In this document: positions 15,691 through 24,703 of the stretch, piece by piece
Position numbering within the stretch: position 1 is the stretch's first letter
How the letters are laid out: every line of letters starts with the position of its first letter
DNA from: Hyphomicrobiales bacterium
GTDB lineage: Bacteria; Pseudomonadota; Alphaproteobacteria; Rhizobiales; Beijerinckiaceae
DNA: 64,000 bases
NCBI GenBank assembly: GCA_900466745.1
Contig: UBNE01000003.1
Coordinates: 343,365-407,364 of the forward strand
Reading direction: 5' to 3'
Program-made: the position numbers and the translations under genes
Notes under the pieces: model-generated
Databases searched by the model: none
What the model was told of the DNA's origin: nothing
What the model saw: the letters and a program-made list of their open reading frames with translations, nothing else

Positions 15691-16448
15691 CAGGCGGCCT
15701 CCTCGTCCTCGACGATGCCCATATAGGCGGCGATGACGTCCGGCCGCGCCAGCACCTCGGCGGGCGGGCCCTCGGCCAGGATGCGGCCGGCATCGAGCAC
15801 CAGGATGCGCGGGCAGAGCCGCTTGATCAGGTCCATGTCGTGCTCGACGATCAGCACGGCGCAGCCATGGTCGGCCTGGACGGCCTGGACGAAGGCGTCG
15901 ACCTGCTGGCGCTCGCGCCGCTCCAGGCCGGCGGCGGGCTCGTCGAGCAGCAGCACGCGCGGCGAGGTGGTGTAGGCCAGGACCAGGCCCAGCATCTTCT
16001 GCAGGCCGTAGGGCAGCTTGTCGCTGGGTATGTCGAGGCGGGGCGCGAGGTCGAACTGCCTCAGCATGCCGTCGAGCTTGTCCCAGATCGAGGGCGGGCT
16101 GCCGCTGAAGCGGATCGCGCGGGCGAGATTCTCGCGCACCGTCGCGCTCTTGAAGGTGTTGGTCTGCTGGAAGCTGCGCACCAGGCCGAGCCGGCTCAAT
16201 GTGTGGAACGGCATGCCGCCGATCTCGCGGCCGTCGAGCAGGATGCTGCCGGCGCTCGGCGGAAGCTTGCCCGAGATCACGTTGATCAGCGTCGTCTTGC
16301 CGGCTCCGTTGGGGCCGATGACGCCCATCAGTTCGCCAGGCGCGAGCCTGAAGCTGACATCGCTGAACACATGCAGGCCGCCGAAGCTCTTCGTGATCGA
16401 CCTGACGTCGAGGGAGCCGCTCCGCTCCGGGGCGTTATCCGCGCTCAT
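15690..16448 (-). CDS. livG: Branched-chain amino-acid-type ABC transporter ATPase LivG
   Basis: The 252-residue ATPase has Walker A GPNGAGKTT and Walker B VLLLDEPAAGL. The signature region reads LPYGLQKMLGL, close to the usual LivG LPYG-Q form. It pairs with LivF on the cytoplasmic face of LivHM. The ATG at 16448 lies 14 bases inside the 3' end of livM, so translation probably depends on livM being read through. That matters because livM carries a frameshift. Confidence 0.92.
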   Translation of the reverse strand: MSADNAPERSGSLDVRSITKSFGGLHVFSDVSFRLAPGELMGVIGPNGAGKTTLINVISGKLPPSAGSILLDGREIGGMPFHTLSRLGLVRSFQQTNTFKSATVRENLARAIRFSGSPPSIWDKLDGMLRQFDLAPRLDIPSDKLPYGLQKMLGLVLAYTTSPRVLLLDEPAAGLERRERQQVDAFVQAVQADHGCAVLIVEHDMDLIKRLCPRILVLDAGRILAEGPPAEVLARPDVIAAYMGIVEDEEAA

Positions 16449-17450
16449 GGGCGGCCTCCTTCACCGTGCCGACGATCGGGGCGGCGCTGCCGCCGGCGCG
16501 CCACTGCCCGGACAGGCGGCGATAGCCCGCGGCCAGGGTGCCGACGATGCCGCCGCGCGCGGCCAGAACCACCACCACGATCAAAAGGCCGTAGAGCCCT
16601 TCGGAGAACTCGCCATGCGTGCTGAAGATGCTCGACATCCAGACCAGCAGCGTGGCGCCGACCAATGGCCCGAGCATCGAGCCGCGGCCGCCGATGATGG
16701 TGTAGGCGATGTAATTGACCGAGGATTGCGGTGAGAAGGATGTCGGATGCGCGGTCAGCAGCATGTTGACCAGCGAGAAGCCCGCCATGCCGGCGAGGCC
16801 CGCAGCGGCGACGAAGCCGATCACCTTGTAGCGCCAGACCACGAGGCCGAGGCTTTGCGCCAGCACCTCGTTCTCCTCGATCGCCGCGAATTCCCGGCGG
16901 AGCCAGACGGAAACGAGGGCGGTGATGACGGCGGCGGCGAACGCGACGCCGATGGCCAGCAGCAGCACCGCGCGGTTGTCGGCGAGCTCGATGCCGAACA
17001 GGGTCGTCGCCGGCATGCCGACGAGGCCGTTGGTGCCGCCGGTGAGATCGGGCGTCTCGAAGATCAGGAGCTGCAGGATCTGCGTCAGCAGGAAGGTGAC
17101 GAGCACGAAATAGATGCCGCGCAGGCGCAGGATGAGGATGCCGAGGGGCAGGGCGACGAGCGCGGGGGCGATGAAGCTCAGCGCCGTCAGGGCGAAGCTG
17201 TGACGATGCCGCCCTTCAGCCCGGCGATGGCCGCGGCATAGCCGCCGATCGCCATGAAGGCCGGAACGGCGAAGGTCAGCAGGTCCATGCGCAGCATGAT
17301 GTAGACGCTGAACGCCGCCGTCACCGCGACCGCGATCAGGTTCTGCGTCGAGTAGACGAAGGGGCTGTCGGTGACGAAGGGGACGAGGAAGCTCAAGCCC
17401 AGGATGGCGATCGCGGCGATCTCGCCGCCGAACTGATTGAGACGCGCCAT
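16435..17450 (-). pseudogene. livM: livM permease gene interrupted by a one-base frameshift
   Basis: The first 87 codons (17450 to 17187, MARLNQFGGEIAAIAILG...) encode the N-terminal half of a LivM permease and stop at a TGA. The remainder, beginning FALTALSFIAPALVALPLG, continues in another frame to 16435. Joining them by restoring one base near 17196-17201 (VTAS becoming VT-S-FALT) gives about 338 residues, the normal LivM length, with GGRGSMLGPLVGA intact. As written, only a truncated permease is made and the importer would lack a pore half. It could be a real recent mutation, a slippage site or a base-calling error. The flanking livH and livG are intact. Confidence 0.88.
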
Positions 17451-17452
17451 GG

Positions 17453-18319
17453 TCAGGCTCCTCGGGCTTCTTTGCCGAAGAGGCCCGAGGGCCGCACGAT
17501 CAGCACGACGAGCACCAGCACGAACAGCGCGAGCGCGCCCTTCGAGCCACCGAGATAGACGACCGAATAGGCCTCGATCAGCCCGACCAGGAAGGCCGCG
17601 ACGGTCGCCCCGATGATCGAGCCGAAGCCGCCGAGGATGACCGTGAGAAAGGCCATGGCCAGCACCGGCTCGCCGACCAGGGGGCCGAGCGACAGGATCG
17701 GCGTGACGAGCGCGCCGGTCAGGCCCGCAAGCCCGCAGGAGAGCGCGAAGGCCAGAGGAAAGAGCAGCTTCGGGCGCAGGCCCTGCGTGGCTGCGACCTG
17801 GCGGTTGTCGGCCAGCGCCCGCAAGCCCCGTCCGAGATCGGTGCGGTACATCAGCGCGTAGACCCCGGCGATCGCGACGAGGCAGACGGCCAGAACGACG
17901 AGGTTCTCGAGCGGCATGTAGAAGCCGGCGAAGCGCAGCGTACCGGTGACCGGGAAACCGAATTGCGGCGATTCGGGACCGTAGACGGCCTGGATGCCGG
18001 TTCCGATCATCAGGTAGAGGCCGAGCGTCAGCATCAGCGTCGCGAGGTGGTCGTCGACGACGCGCTCGACCACGAAAAGCTCGAAGACGTAGCCGAGGGC
18101 GCCCGTGGCGAGCATCGCCGCGACCACCGCCAGGGGATAGGGCAGGCCGAGGAAGGTGACGCAGCTATAGGCGGCGTAGCCGCCCAGGACATAGAAGCCG
18201 CCATGAGCGAAGTTGACGACGCCGAGGATGCCGAAGATCAGCGTGAAGCCGAGCGCCAGCAGCGCGTATTGCGCGCCGAGACTGATGCCGATCAAGCCGG
18301 CCGACACGAAGCTGGCCAT
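17453..18319 (-). CDS. livH: Branched-chain amino-acid-type ABC transporter permease LivH
   Basis: The 288-residue membrane protein has the LivH pattern of about eight helices, with GVVNFAHGGFYVLGGYAAY near the N terminus, ALADNRQVAATQG in the cytoplasmic coupling loop and LGGFGSIIGA late in the chain. It lies two bases before livM. A well-formed ATGCAT-N-ATGCAT palindrome (18506-18518) sits about 190 bases upstream, between livK and livH, so the permease part may have its own promoter. Confidence 0.93.
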   Translation of the reverse strand: MASFVSAGLIGISLGAQYALLALGFTLIFGILGVVNFAHGGFYVLGGYAAYSCVTFLGLPYPLAVVAAMLATGALGYVFELFVVERVVDDHLATLMLTLGLYLMIGTGIQAVYGPESPQFGFPVTGTLRFAGFYMPLENLVVLAVCLVAIAGVYALMYRTDLGRGLRALADNRQVAATQGLRPKLLFPLAFALSCGLAGLTGALVTPILSLGPLVGEPVLAMAFLTVILGGFGSIIGATVAAFLVGLIEAYSVVYLGGSKGALALFVLVLVVLIVRPSGLFGKEARGA

Positions 18320-18489
18320 GTGCCGTTACTCCCTGATCCGTTTCGACCAGCGTGCGCGTCGGGCTGCGGGCGCTGGACTGGTTGCGACGTTTCCCTGCGC
18401 TCTTCCGGCACGTTCTCGCCGCTCGGGCCGGCGGCATCCTCCGGCTTGGCGGCCTGCTCGCTCTCTCCGGCGATCCAGACCGGCGGAGC

Positions 18490-18518
18490 ATGCATGATAT
18501 TTTTAATGCATCATGCAT
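18490..18518. promoter_or_regulatory. ATGCAT-family site D between livK and livH
   Basis: Positions 18506-18518 are the perfect palindrome ATGCAT-C-ATGCAT, the same sequence as site B read on the other strand. A further ATGCATGAT half lies at 18490-18498. Flanks are AT-rich (TTTTT on each side). The remainder of the 18320-18627 gap (308 bases) is GC-rich, with no gene that I can see. Confidence 0.6.
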
Positions 18519-18627
18519 TTTTTACGATGCAAAGACCAGCTTCGCGATCCGGCTCGCGGCGTTGCGTCTTCGCGAGGACACGCTGGCGCGGCTCGCCGGC
18601 TGCCATTGCGGGCCGCGCCTCGCCTCG

Positions 18628-19812
18628 TCAGTCGACCTCGGGCACCTCGGCGCGCAGGATCGGCTGAACCTTGCCGTCGACGATCAGGCCGATGCCGAAG
18701 GGGAAGGAGACTTCCTGCTGAATGCCGAAGAAGGACTTGCCGGTCCAGCGGCCCTTGCCGAGGTTCTTGTCGTCGATCGGCAGCTTGCGCAGCACCTCGG
18801 CGACCTTTTCGGTATCCGTGATCGTGCCGGCATCCGAAATCGCCTTGAACAGCAGGCGCCCGACGCCGACCCAGAGATACAGCATCGTGTTCTCCGGCGG
18901 GTCGGCGTTCATCAGCTTCTTATAGTCGGTGGCGATGGCGCGGATGTTGGGGTCTTCGAGCGGCACGTTCTCGTACCAGTAGAAGTTCTTCAGCACTTCC
19001 GGCCCGCCGGCGACGCGCAGGATCTCGTCGGTCGCCGGGCCGCCGAGGCGGCCGATCGTGCCGGTGAAGCCGGCCTGGCGGAGCTGCTTGACGAGCACAC
19101 CGGCATCGCCCGGCGCCGTCGAGGAGGTGTCGACCGTATCGGGATTCTGCGCGAGGACGCGGGCCACTACCGCCGCGAAGTTCGGGTTGCCGCGCTGGTA
19201 GAACTCCTCCGTCGCCTCGATACCGTTGGCCTTGTAGGCCTCGATATCGACCGAGGTGATGTCGGTGCCGCCCTGGTCGTTGGGCGCCACGAGCACGACC
19301 TTCTTGATGTTGAACTTCTCCTTGGCGAGCTTGGCGATCGCTCCCGCCCAGACGCTCGGGCCGGGACCTTCGTGGAACACCAGCGGCCAGCGCGGTCCGA
19401 TCGCATCCTTGGCGAAGCTGTTCTGGAAGACCAGCAGCTTGTTGCGCAGCGCGATCGGCTTGATGCCGGTCGCTTCCGGCGTCACCACCGGGCCGAGGAT
19501 GAACTTCACATTCTGGCTGACGAGCTGGTTCGTCGCCGAGGCGGCGCCTTCCGCCGTCGCCTTGCTGTCGACGGCGATGGTCGTGACCTTGCAGGTCTCG
19601 CTCCCAACCTTGAGGCCGCCGCCACCGGCGGCATTGGCCTCTGCCGCGATGTATTCGGCGGCGCCCTTCAGGGCCAGGCCCCATTGGGCCGTCGCGCCCG
19701 AAAGGCCGCCGATGACGCCGATCTTGAGCTCGCAGGCCGCGAGCACGGGGGTCGCGGCGAGCAGGGCCGCTGCGGCGGCGCCGGCAAACAATGTCTTCTT
19801 CAAGGACTTCAT
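18628..19812 (-). CDS. livK: LIV-type ABC transporter periplasmic binding protein
   Basis: The 394-residue exported receptor begins with a signal peptide (MKSLKKTLFAGAAAAALLAA, cleavage near VLAA) and then LKIGVIGGLSGATAQWG, the usual start of type I periplasmic ligand-binding proteins. ATG at 19812 follows GGGAGGAAG and is preferred over a longer frame. It would bind the substrate of the livHMGF importer encoded downstream. The ligand is unknown; the operon's hydratase and CoA ligase favour an organic acid. Confidence 0.92.
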   Translation of the reverse strand: MKSLKKTLFAGAAAAALLAATPVLAACELKIGVIGGLSGATAQWGLALKGAAEYIAAEANAAGGGGLKVGSETCKVTTIAVDSKATAEGAASATNQLVSQNVKFILGPVVTPEATGIKPIALRNKLLVFQNSFAKDAIGPRWPLVFHEGPGPSVWAGAIAKLAKEKFNIKKVVLVAPNDQGGTDITSVDIEAYKANGIEATEEFYQRGNPNFAAVVARVLAQNPDTVDTSSTAPGDAGVLVKQLRQAGFTGTIGRLGGPATDEILRVAGGPEVLKNFYWYENVPLEDPNIRAIATDYKKLMNADPPENTMLYLWVGVGRLLFKAISDAGTITDTEKVAEVLRKLPIDDKNLGKGRWTGKSFFGIQQEVSFPFGIGLIVDGKVQPILRAEVPEVD

Positions 19813-19956
19813 TGATCTTCCTCCCGATGGTCGGCGCGTCTTCTGCGGAGGCGCCGGAATTGGCCGAACTCTGTCGAGCCAGGCAAAGGCCCTTGCTGGT
19901 TGGCGGGCGGCCGGCATGCGGCGCCAAGCTGCGCTTCAGGCGCTTGGCCGACCGGC

Positions 19957-20472
19957 TCAGCCGGTCGGGGCCATGAATGGATAGGGAACCGCCGGGCCGT
20001 CGCGGAACGGCAGGGCGACGATGGCGGCGCCGGGCGTGGATTCGAGGCCGGCTTCGTTCCTGATGCCGAGATCGAGGTCGACGAGCCCGTATTCCGCAGC
20101 CTCGCGCAGGGCCGTGACCTTGCCCCAGACCGACAGCGTTTCGCCGACGAGGTTCATCGCCCGGAACTGGAAGCGCAGCTTCCAGAGCCAGCCTTCCCGG
20201 CCGGCCCAGTCCTTCAGGAGTTGGGCGAGGAATTGCTGCTTGAGCGAGCCGTTGATCAAGAGGCCCGGCAGCTTGTCGTGCCCCGTCGCGAACGGCAGAT
20301 CGTAATGGATCTTGTGCCAGTTCTCCATGGCGGCCGACCAGCGCATGAGATGCGCCGTGGTCAGGGGCCCCTTGAACAGCGGACCGATCTCGTCGCCGAC
20401 CGCGATGTCCTCGAAGACGCGGCGCAAAGGGCGGGCCGTCCCCTCAAATGGAGCCGAGGCGGCGAGGTTCAT
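19957..20472 (-). CDS. MaoC-like hot-dog hydratase, active-site half
   Basis: This 171-residue protein has one MaoC-type hot-dog fold: FEDIAVGDEIGPLFKGPLT at the N terminus and MENWHKIHYDLPFA, matching the catalytic Asp/His region of R-specific enoyl-CoA hydratases. ATG at 20472 has GGAG seven bases ahead; a GTG two codons earlier is less well placed. The palindrome TTCGCATTGCGAA lies upstream (20558-20570). The gene at 22791 encodes a same-sized protein resembling the other half of two-domain hydratases, so the two may work as a heteromer. Substrate unknown. Confidence 0.8.
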   Translation of the reverse strand: MNLAASAPFEGTARPLRRVFEDIAVGDEIGPLFKGPLTTAHLMRWSAAMENWHKIHYDLPFATGHDKLPGLLINGSLKQQFLAQLLKDWAGREGWLWKLRFQFRAMNLVGETLSVWGKVTALREAAEYGLVDLDLGIRNEAGLESTPGAAIVALPFRDGPAVPYPFMAPTG

Positions 20473-20557
20473 GGCCACGCTCCTGCGGCTCGTCCTGAAC
20501 GGAACCCGGGCTGGCCGAGCGGCAATGCTTCTGCAATCACCCTGGCGCCTCCCATTA

Positions 20558-20570
20558 TTCGCATTGCGAA
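20558..20570. promoter_or_regulatory. TTCGCATTGCGAA palindrome upstream of MaoC-like gene
   Basis: TTCGCA-T-TGCGAA is a perfect odd-centred 13-base palindrome about 90 bases before the MaoC-like start, followed by TTATTCATTCG, a possible extra half site. Closely related sequences occur at 24620-24632 beside the iclR pair and at 28640-28652. IclR-family regulators such as PcaR/PobR bind TTCG...CGAA-type palindromes, so the local IclR proteins are the natural candidates. Confidence 0.55.
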
Positions 20571-20640
20571 TTATTCATTCGTTATTGGTCACGATCCCAT
20601 GCTCGGCCCGGATCGTCAAGATCGAATCACCGTGAATTCG

Positions 20641-21534
20641 TCAGCACGGGCCGAGAACCGCGCGCAGGATTGCCGCGAAGGCGTTCGGCGCCTCATAGGC
20701 GACCCAGTGCCCGGCGGCGGGAATGGTATGGAAGGCCATCTCCGGCCGGATCGCGCGCAGCGTGCGCTCGACCTCGCCCAGCAAGCCGCGCACGGCATGG
20801 TCCTGCTCGCCCCAGATGCCGGTGACGGGAATGCCGAGCTTGCGCAATTCGTCGGGCAGGAGCGAGCCGCGGCCGATCGGCCGGCTGTCGAAGCGGGCGT
20901 GGCGGCTGTTCCAGTCCTGGATGGCGAGGGCCTGCGCGTCGATCCGGGCCGGATCGGCGATCATCCAGCGCAGCAGATTGGTCCGGTTGGCGGCATCGCG
21001 TTCCGCCCCGTTCTTGTCGCGGACCCTTTCCAGGGCGATCTTGTGGATGGGAACGCCGAGCCCGCCGGAGCCAACCAGCGTCAGCGAACGGGCGTGCGCT
21101 CCGGCCTGCCCGGCGAGGAAACCGGCAAGCACGCCACCATAAGAGAAGCCGGCGATATCGAAGCGCTCTCGCTGGTCCTTGTCCTGGACACCATGGCCGA
21201 GAACCTGCTCGAGACCTTCGAGAATGACGCCGGCAATCGCCGCAGGGGTGGAGTCCGGCGGGGCGGCCGAGCTTCCGAGGCCGGGGATGTCCGGCGCGAT
21301 CACCATCCGGTCCGCCGCGAAGGCGGGGATCGTGCGCAGCCAATGGAGCCAGCTTCCGGCGCCGCCGTGCAGCAGCACGAGCGGCGTGCCGCCTTCGCCC
21401 CAGCAGCGCCAGACCATCTCGCCTGCGCCGCAGGACGTCCGGAACCGGCGCGCGGCGGCGTCGAGGGCGGCCCAGGGCACCGGGTCGTCCGGGGCCGCAT
21501 TACGCGGGCGGTCGGTCTGCACGCTGCTGCTCAT
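20641..21534 (-). CDS. Alpha/beta-hydrolase fold protein
   Basis: The 297-residue protein has the serine hydrolase features: oxyanion HGGAGSW near residue 55, nucleophile elbow GFSYGG, an acidic residue in WGEQDHAV and a C-terminal histidine in AAGHWVAYE. It overlaps the acyl-CoA dehydrogenase stop by four bases (ATGA), so it belongs to the same operon. In such a setting it could cleave a ring-opened ketone, lactone or thioester, but sequence alone does not choose. Confidence 0.87.
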   Translation of the reverse strand: MSSSVQTDRPRNAAPDDPVPWAALDAAARRFRTSCGAGEMVWRCWGEGGTPLVLLHGGAGSWLHWLRTIPAFAADRMVIAPDIPGLGSSAAPPDSTPAAIAGVILEGLEQVLGHGVQDKDQRERFDIAGFSYGGVLAGFLAGQAGAHARSLTLVGSGGLGVPIHKIALERVRDKNGAERDAANRTNLLRWMIADPARIDAQALAIQDWNSRHARFDSRPIGRGSLLPDELRKLGIPVTGIWGEQDHAVRGLLGEVERTLRAIRPEMAFHTIPAAGHWVAYEAPNAFAAILRAVLGPC

Positions 21535-22757
21535 GCCAGCAGCTTGCGGGCGATCAGCACGCGCTGGATTTCGCTGGTGCCGCCGCCGATCTGGGCATGG
21601 CGCAGCACGCGGTAGAACAGCGTCAGCGGCAGCTCGAGCGACTCGCCCATGGCGCCATGGATCTGGATGGCGTGGTCGAGGCAGCGCGCGCCCCACTCGG
21701 TCGAGGTCATCTTGATCAGCGCCGCCTCGGCGCGGACATCCTCGCCGGCATCGGCGCGGGCGGCCATCTCGTAGGTCATCGAGCGCAGCGCCTGGATGTC
21801 GACAAACATGTCGACCAGCTTCCACTGGATGGCCTGGCGTTCGGCGATCGGCTTGCCGAAGGTCCTGCGCTGCTTGGCCCATTCGGTCGACATGTCCAGC
21901 GCGCGCTGCATCTTGCCGAGCGCATAGGGCCCGCGCATCAGCCGGTCATGGATCGTCAGCCATTGCTGGCCGAGCACGAAGCCCTTGCCGACCTCGCCGA
22001 GCACGTCGGAATCGGGCACGCGGCAATTGTCGAAATGGATGATGTGCTGCGAGGCGCGCGGGCCGAGCCAGGTGGCGATGCCCGGGACTTCGACCTTCAT
22101 GCCGGGGTTGTCGCGTCTCACCAGGAACATGGTGATGCCGCCGCGCTGGCGCTTCTCGGAATCGGTGACGGCCTGGACCATGACCAGCTCGCAGTCCCCG
22201 GCGTTGGAGATCCACATCTTGGTGCCGTTGAGCAGCCAGCCATCGCCGTCGCGGGTCGCGCGCGTCGTCATCATGCCGCCGGGGTCGGAGCCGGCGCCGG
22301 GCTCGGTCTGGGCGAAGGCGGTGGTCCATTCGCCGCTGACGACCGGCTTCAGGAAGCGCTCGATCTGGTCGCCGCGGCACTCGTAGAGGATGTTGGGCAC
22401 GCTGGCATAGGGGAAGGGCACGGGCGAGTAGTTGAACTCCTCCTCCAGCACCACCTGCGCCAGCAGCGAAAGCCCGGGCCCGCCGAACGCCTCGGGCACC
22501 AGCACGTTGAACAGGCCGCTGTCGCGCGCGACGCCTTCGAGCCGGTCGGCGGTCTTCTTGTCGAAGACCGAGCGGATATTGACCGTCGGCGGCAGGCCAT
22601 AGGCGTGGTTGGGGCTCGCCAGGAATTCGCGCTCCAGCGGCATCAGCTCCTCGCGCACGATGCGGCGCGCGAGATCGCGATATTCACGCACCGAGGGCGG
22701 AAGCTGGAAGGCGCCGATCTCGTCCTCGGCGCGCGAATGGGCGGAGTGCATGTTCAC
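21531..22757 (-). CDS. Acyl-CoA dehydrogenase with non-MCAD active-site layout
   Basis: The 408-residue flavoenzyme has the family motifs FAQTEPGAGSDPGG (FAD/substrate), KMWISNAGD and RRTFGKPIAERQA. At the usual medium-chain catalytic position the chain reads IGGGTSEIQR, giving Gly (about 392) instead of Glu. In isovaleryl- and long-chain-type enzymes the base lies instead on an earlier helix; the candidate here is Asp in IHDRLMR. GTG at 22757 is chosen because GGGAG lies seven bases upstream. It is in the operon that starts with the CoA-transferase at 24544. The unusual layout suggests a branched or bulky acyl-CoA substrate. Confidence 0.9.
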   Translation of the reverse strand: MNMHSAHSRAEDEIGAFQLPPSVREYRDLARRIVREELMPLEREFLASPNHAYGLPPTVNIRSVFDKKTADRLEGVARDSGLFNVLVPEAFGGPGLSLLAQVVLEEEFNYSPVPFPYASVPNILYECRGDQIERFLKPVVSGEWTTAFAQTEPGAGSDPGGMMTTRATRDGDGWLLNGTKMWISNAGDCELVMVQAVTDSEKRQRGGITMFLVRRDNPGMKVEVPGIATWLGPRASQHIIHFDNCRVPDSDVLGEVGKGFVLGQQWLTIHDRLMRGPYALGKMQRALDMSTEWAKQRRTFGKPIAERQAIQWKLVDMFVDIQALRSMTYEMAARADAGEDVRAEAALIKMTSTEWGARCLDHAIQIHGAMGESLELPLTLFYRVLRHAQIGGGTSEIQRVLIARKLLA

Positions 22758-22790
22758 GGGGTCGCTCCCTGAATGAAGGCGTTCGGCGGC

Positions 22791-23312
22791 TCAGCGCCGG
22801 ATCGCGGTCTTGCGCACGCGCAGCAGCAGATCGCCGTCGGCGGCGCGGTATTCGGTTTCGGTGACCACGAGGAGCATCGGCCCGCTCTTCGACACGCGTT
22901 CGTAGATGTCGGCGTAATGCGAGCGCTGGATCACCGTCTCGCCATGGCGGGCGTAGCGGAAGAACTCGACCTCGGAACCGGCGTTGAGCATGGCGAGCCC
23001 CGGCAAGGGCAGTTCCGGCAGCCCGTCGCCGGCTCCCAGCGACAGCCCGTCGAAATCGGGATCCCGGGCGTGCTCGGTCAGAGGATCGGGCTCGCCGAAG
23101 GGGCGACGGAACATGAAGGATGGATAGAGTGGCGGTGCCACCGGTCCGCGATGGCGCGCATTGCCGGCGCCGGGCGCATAGTCCGGGTCGTCGTCCATGA
23201 TCGCCTGGGCATAGCGGCGGACCGCGCCGGGCTCGACGCCGTCGCAGGCGGTGATCGCTTCGCTTCTCAGCCCGATATAGCCTCGGATCTCATCGGTCAG
23301 CAGGGTGCTCAT
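22791..23312 (-). CDS. FAS1-like/MaoC N-terminal half dehydratase
   Basis: This 173-residue protein resembles the non-catalytic N-terminal hot-dog domain of two-domain hydratases (FAS1-like dehydratase type), with [20 protein letters not shown] followed by an APPLYP segment and a C-terminal [17 protein letters not shown] strand. The usual Asp/His catalytic pair is not evident. It overlaps the CoA-transferase stop by four bases. The separate MaoC-like protein encoded at 19957-20472 carries the active-site motif, so the two may form one hydratase. Confidence 0.75.
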   Translation of the reverse strand: MSTLLTDEIRGYIGLRSEAITACDGVEPGAVRRYAQAIMDDDPDYAPGAGNARHRGPVAPPLYPSFMFRRPFGEPDPLTEHARDPDFDGLSLGAGDGLPELPLPGLAMLNAGSEVEFFRYARHGETVIQRSHYADIYERVSKSGPMLLVVTETEYRAADGDLLLRVRKTAIRR

Positions 23313-24544
23313 CGCGTTTCTCCTCGGGGTCGGGAGGGCCGGCGCAGGCTGCGCAGGCCGATCGCGCCACGTTCCGCCAGCGCGGCGACCTTGGTCTCGT
23401 CGTATCCGAGCTCGCGCAGGACCTCGGCGGTGTGCTCGCCCAGATGCGGCGGGTGGCGCCTGATCTCGCCCGGCGTCTGCGAGAATTTCAGCGGCAAGCC
23501 CGCGACCTTGATGCGGCCGAGCTCGGGCACGTCGATCTCGACGATCATGTCGCGCGCCCGCACCTGCTCGTCCTCGACGATCTGGTCGATGCGATTGACG
23601 AGGGTGCAGGGCACGCCGGCGGCCTCGAGCCGCGCGATCCAATGGCGGGCCGGCTGCGTGCCGAGATGGTCGCCGATCAGGCCGACCAGCAGCTCGCGGT
23701 TGTCGCCGCGGTCGCTGGCGCGGGCGAAGCGCGGGTCGCGCTCCCAGTCCTGGCGTCCGACGGCCTCGCAGAAGCCCGTCCACATCCGGTCGTTGAAGGC
23801 CGCGATCACGAGCCAGTCGTCGGTGGCCTTGAAGGCCTGGTAGGGCACGGAGAGCGGAGCGCCGCTGCCGCTCGGCTGCGGGATCCGCCCGCTCGCGAAA
23901 TAGCGGGTCAGGTGATAGGACAGCATCGCGATCTGCCCTTCCAGCAGGGAGGTGTCGACGCGCTGGCCGCGTCCCGTGCGATGCCGCGCCTCCAGCGCCA
24001 TCAGGACGCCGGTGGTGCCGAGGAAGCCGGCGCCGAGATCGGCCACGGACAGCCCCATCTTCATCGGCCCGCCGCCGATCTCGCCGGTGATGCTCATGCC
24101 GCCGCTGAAGGCCTGCATGAACAGGTCGTTGGCTGGATCCCCGCGCCGCGGCCCGCTGGCGCCGAAGCCGCTGATCGAGCAGTAGATCAGGCGCGGGTTG
24201 CGGGCCGACAGGGTCTCGTAGTCCAGCCCCGCCCGGGCCAGGGCGCCGAAGCGGTAATTGTCGATCACGACATCGGCCCGGTCGATCAGCCCGAGCGCGA
24301 TCGCGACGCCTTCCGGCGATTTCAGGTCGAGCGCGACGCTGCGCTTGTTGCGATTGGCCGAAGCGTAATAATGCGACATCTCGCCGTCGAAATGCGGGGG
24401 CCATTCGCGGCTGTCGTCGCCCTTGCCGACACGCTCGATCTTGGTGACCTCGGCGCCGTAATCGGCCAGCATCATCCCGCAGAATGGCCCCGCCATCGCG
24501 ACGCTGATCTCCACGACCTTGATGTGATCAAGGGGCCCCGCCAT
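23309..24544 (-). CDS. Family III CoA-transferase (CaiB/BaiF type)
   Basis: The 411-residue cytosolic enzyme shows the family layout: [47 protein letters not shown] and the catalytic aspartate D169 in SVADLGAG, the same number as in formyl-CoA transferase. It would charge a carboxylic acid with CoA taken from an acyl-CoA donor such as succinyl-CoA. It leads a CoA-transferase, half-hydratase, acyl-CoA dehydrogenase, hydrolase operon and is divergent from two IclR genes, with a palindromic site in between. Confidence 0.92.
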   Translation of the reverse strand: MAGPLDHIKVVEISVAMAGPFCGMMLADYGAEVTKIERVGKGDDSREWPPHFDGEMSHYYASANRNKRSVALDLKSPEGVAIALGLIDRADVVIDNYRFGALARAGLDYETLSARNPRLIYCSISGFGASGPRRGDPANDLFMQAFSGGMSITGEIGGGPMKMGLSVADLGAGFLGTTGVLMALEARHRTGRGQRVDTSLLEGQIAMLSYHLTRYFASGRIPQPSGSGAPLSVPYQAFKATDDWLVIAAFNDRMWTGFCEAVGRQDWERDPRFARASDRGDNRELLVGLIGDHLGTQPARHWIARLEAAGVPCTLVNRIDQIVEDEQVRARDMIVEIDVPELGRIKVAGLPLKFSQTPGEIRRHPPHLGEHTAEVLRELGYDETKVAALAERGAIGLRSLRRPSRPRGETR

Positions 24545-24619
24545 GCCCTGGCACTCCTCCGTAGTTTTTGTTCCGGCCGAAGAGGCTGGCGGCTCAGGCC
24601 CGCTTCTTGACGGTATTTA

Positions 24620-24632
24620 TTCGCTATGCGAG
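24620..24632. promoter_or_regulatory. TTCGC..TGCGA palindrome between CoA-transferase and iclR genes
   Basis: TTCGCTATGCGAG resembles TTCGCATTGCGAA at 20558 and is followed by GTAGATCACTCGCTAA, adding another half site. It lies in the 159-base divergent gap, so one bound regulator could control both the catabolic operon and the iclR pair. Confidence 0.55.
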
Positions 24633-24703
24633 TAGATCACTCGCTAATTTCGACCGTATTGATTTTTGCGCTGCTTGTAAATGGCGGATAGGACTGCGAA
24701 TCG

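Noticed and set aside
14998..17450. The LIV operons as leucine/valine uptake systems
   Set aside because: The protein families allow it, but both operons are joined to acyl-CoA or lactone enzymes, so I kept the family names and did not assign amino-acid substrates.
20641..21882. A 413-codon version of the alpha/beta hydrolase starting at 21882
   Set aside because: The extra N-terminal part is an out-of-frame reading of the acyl-CoA dehydrogenase; the ATG at 21534 overlaps that gene's stop by four bases and begins the fold.
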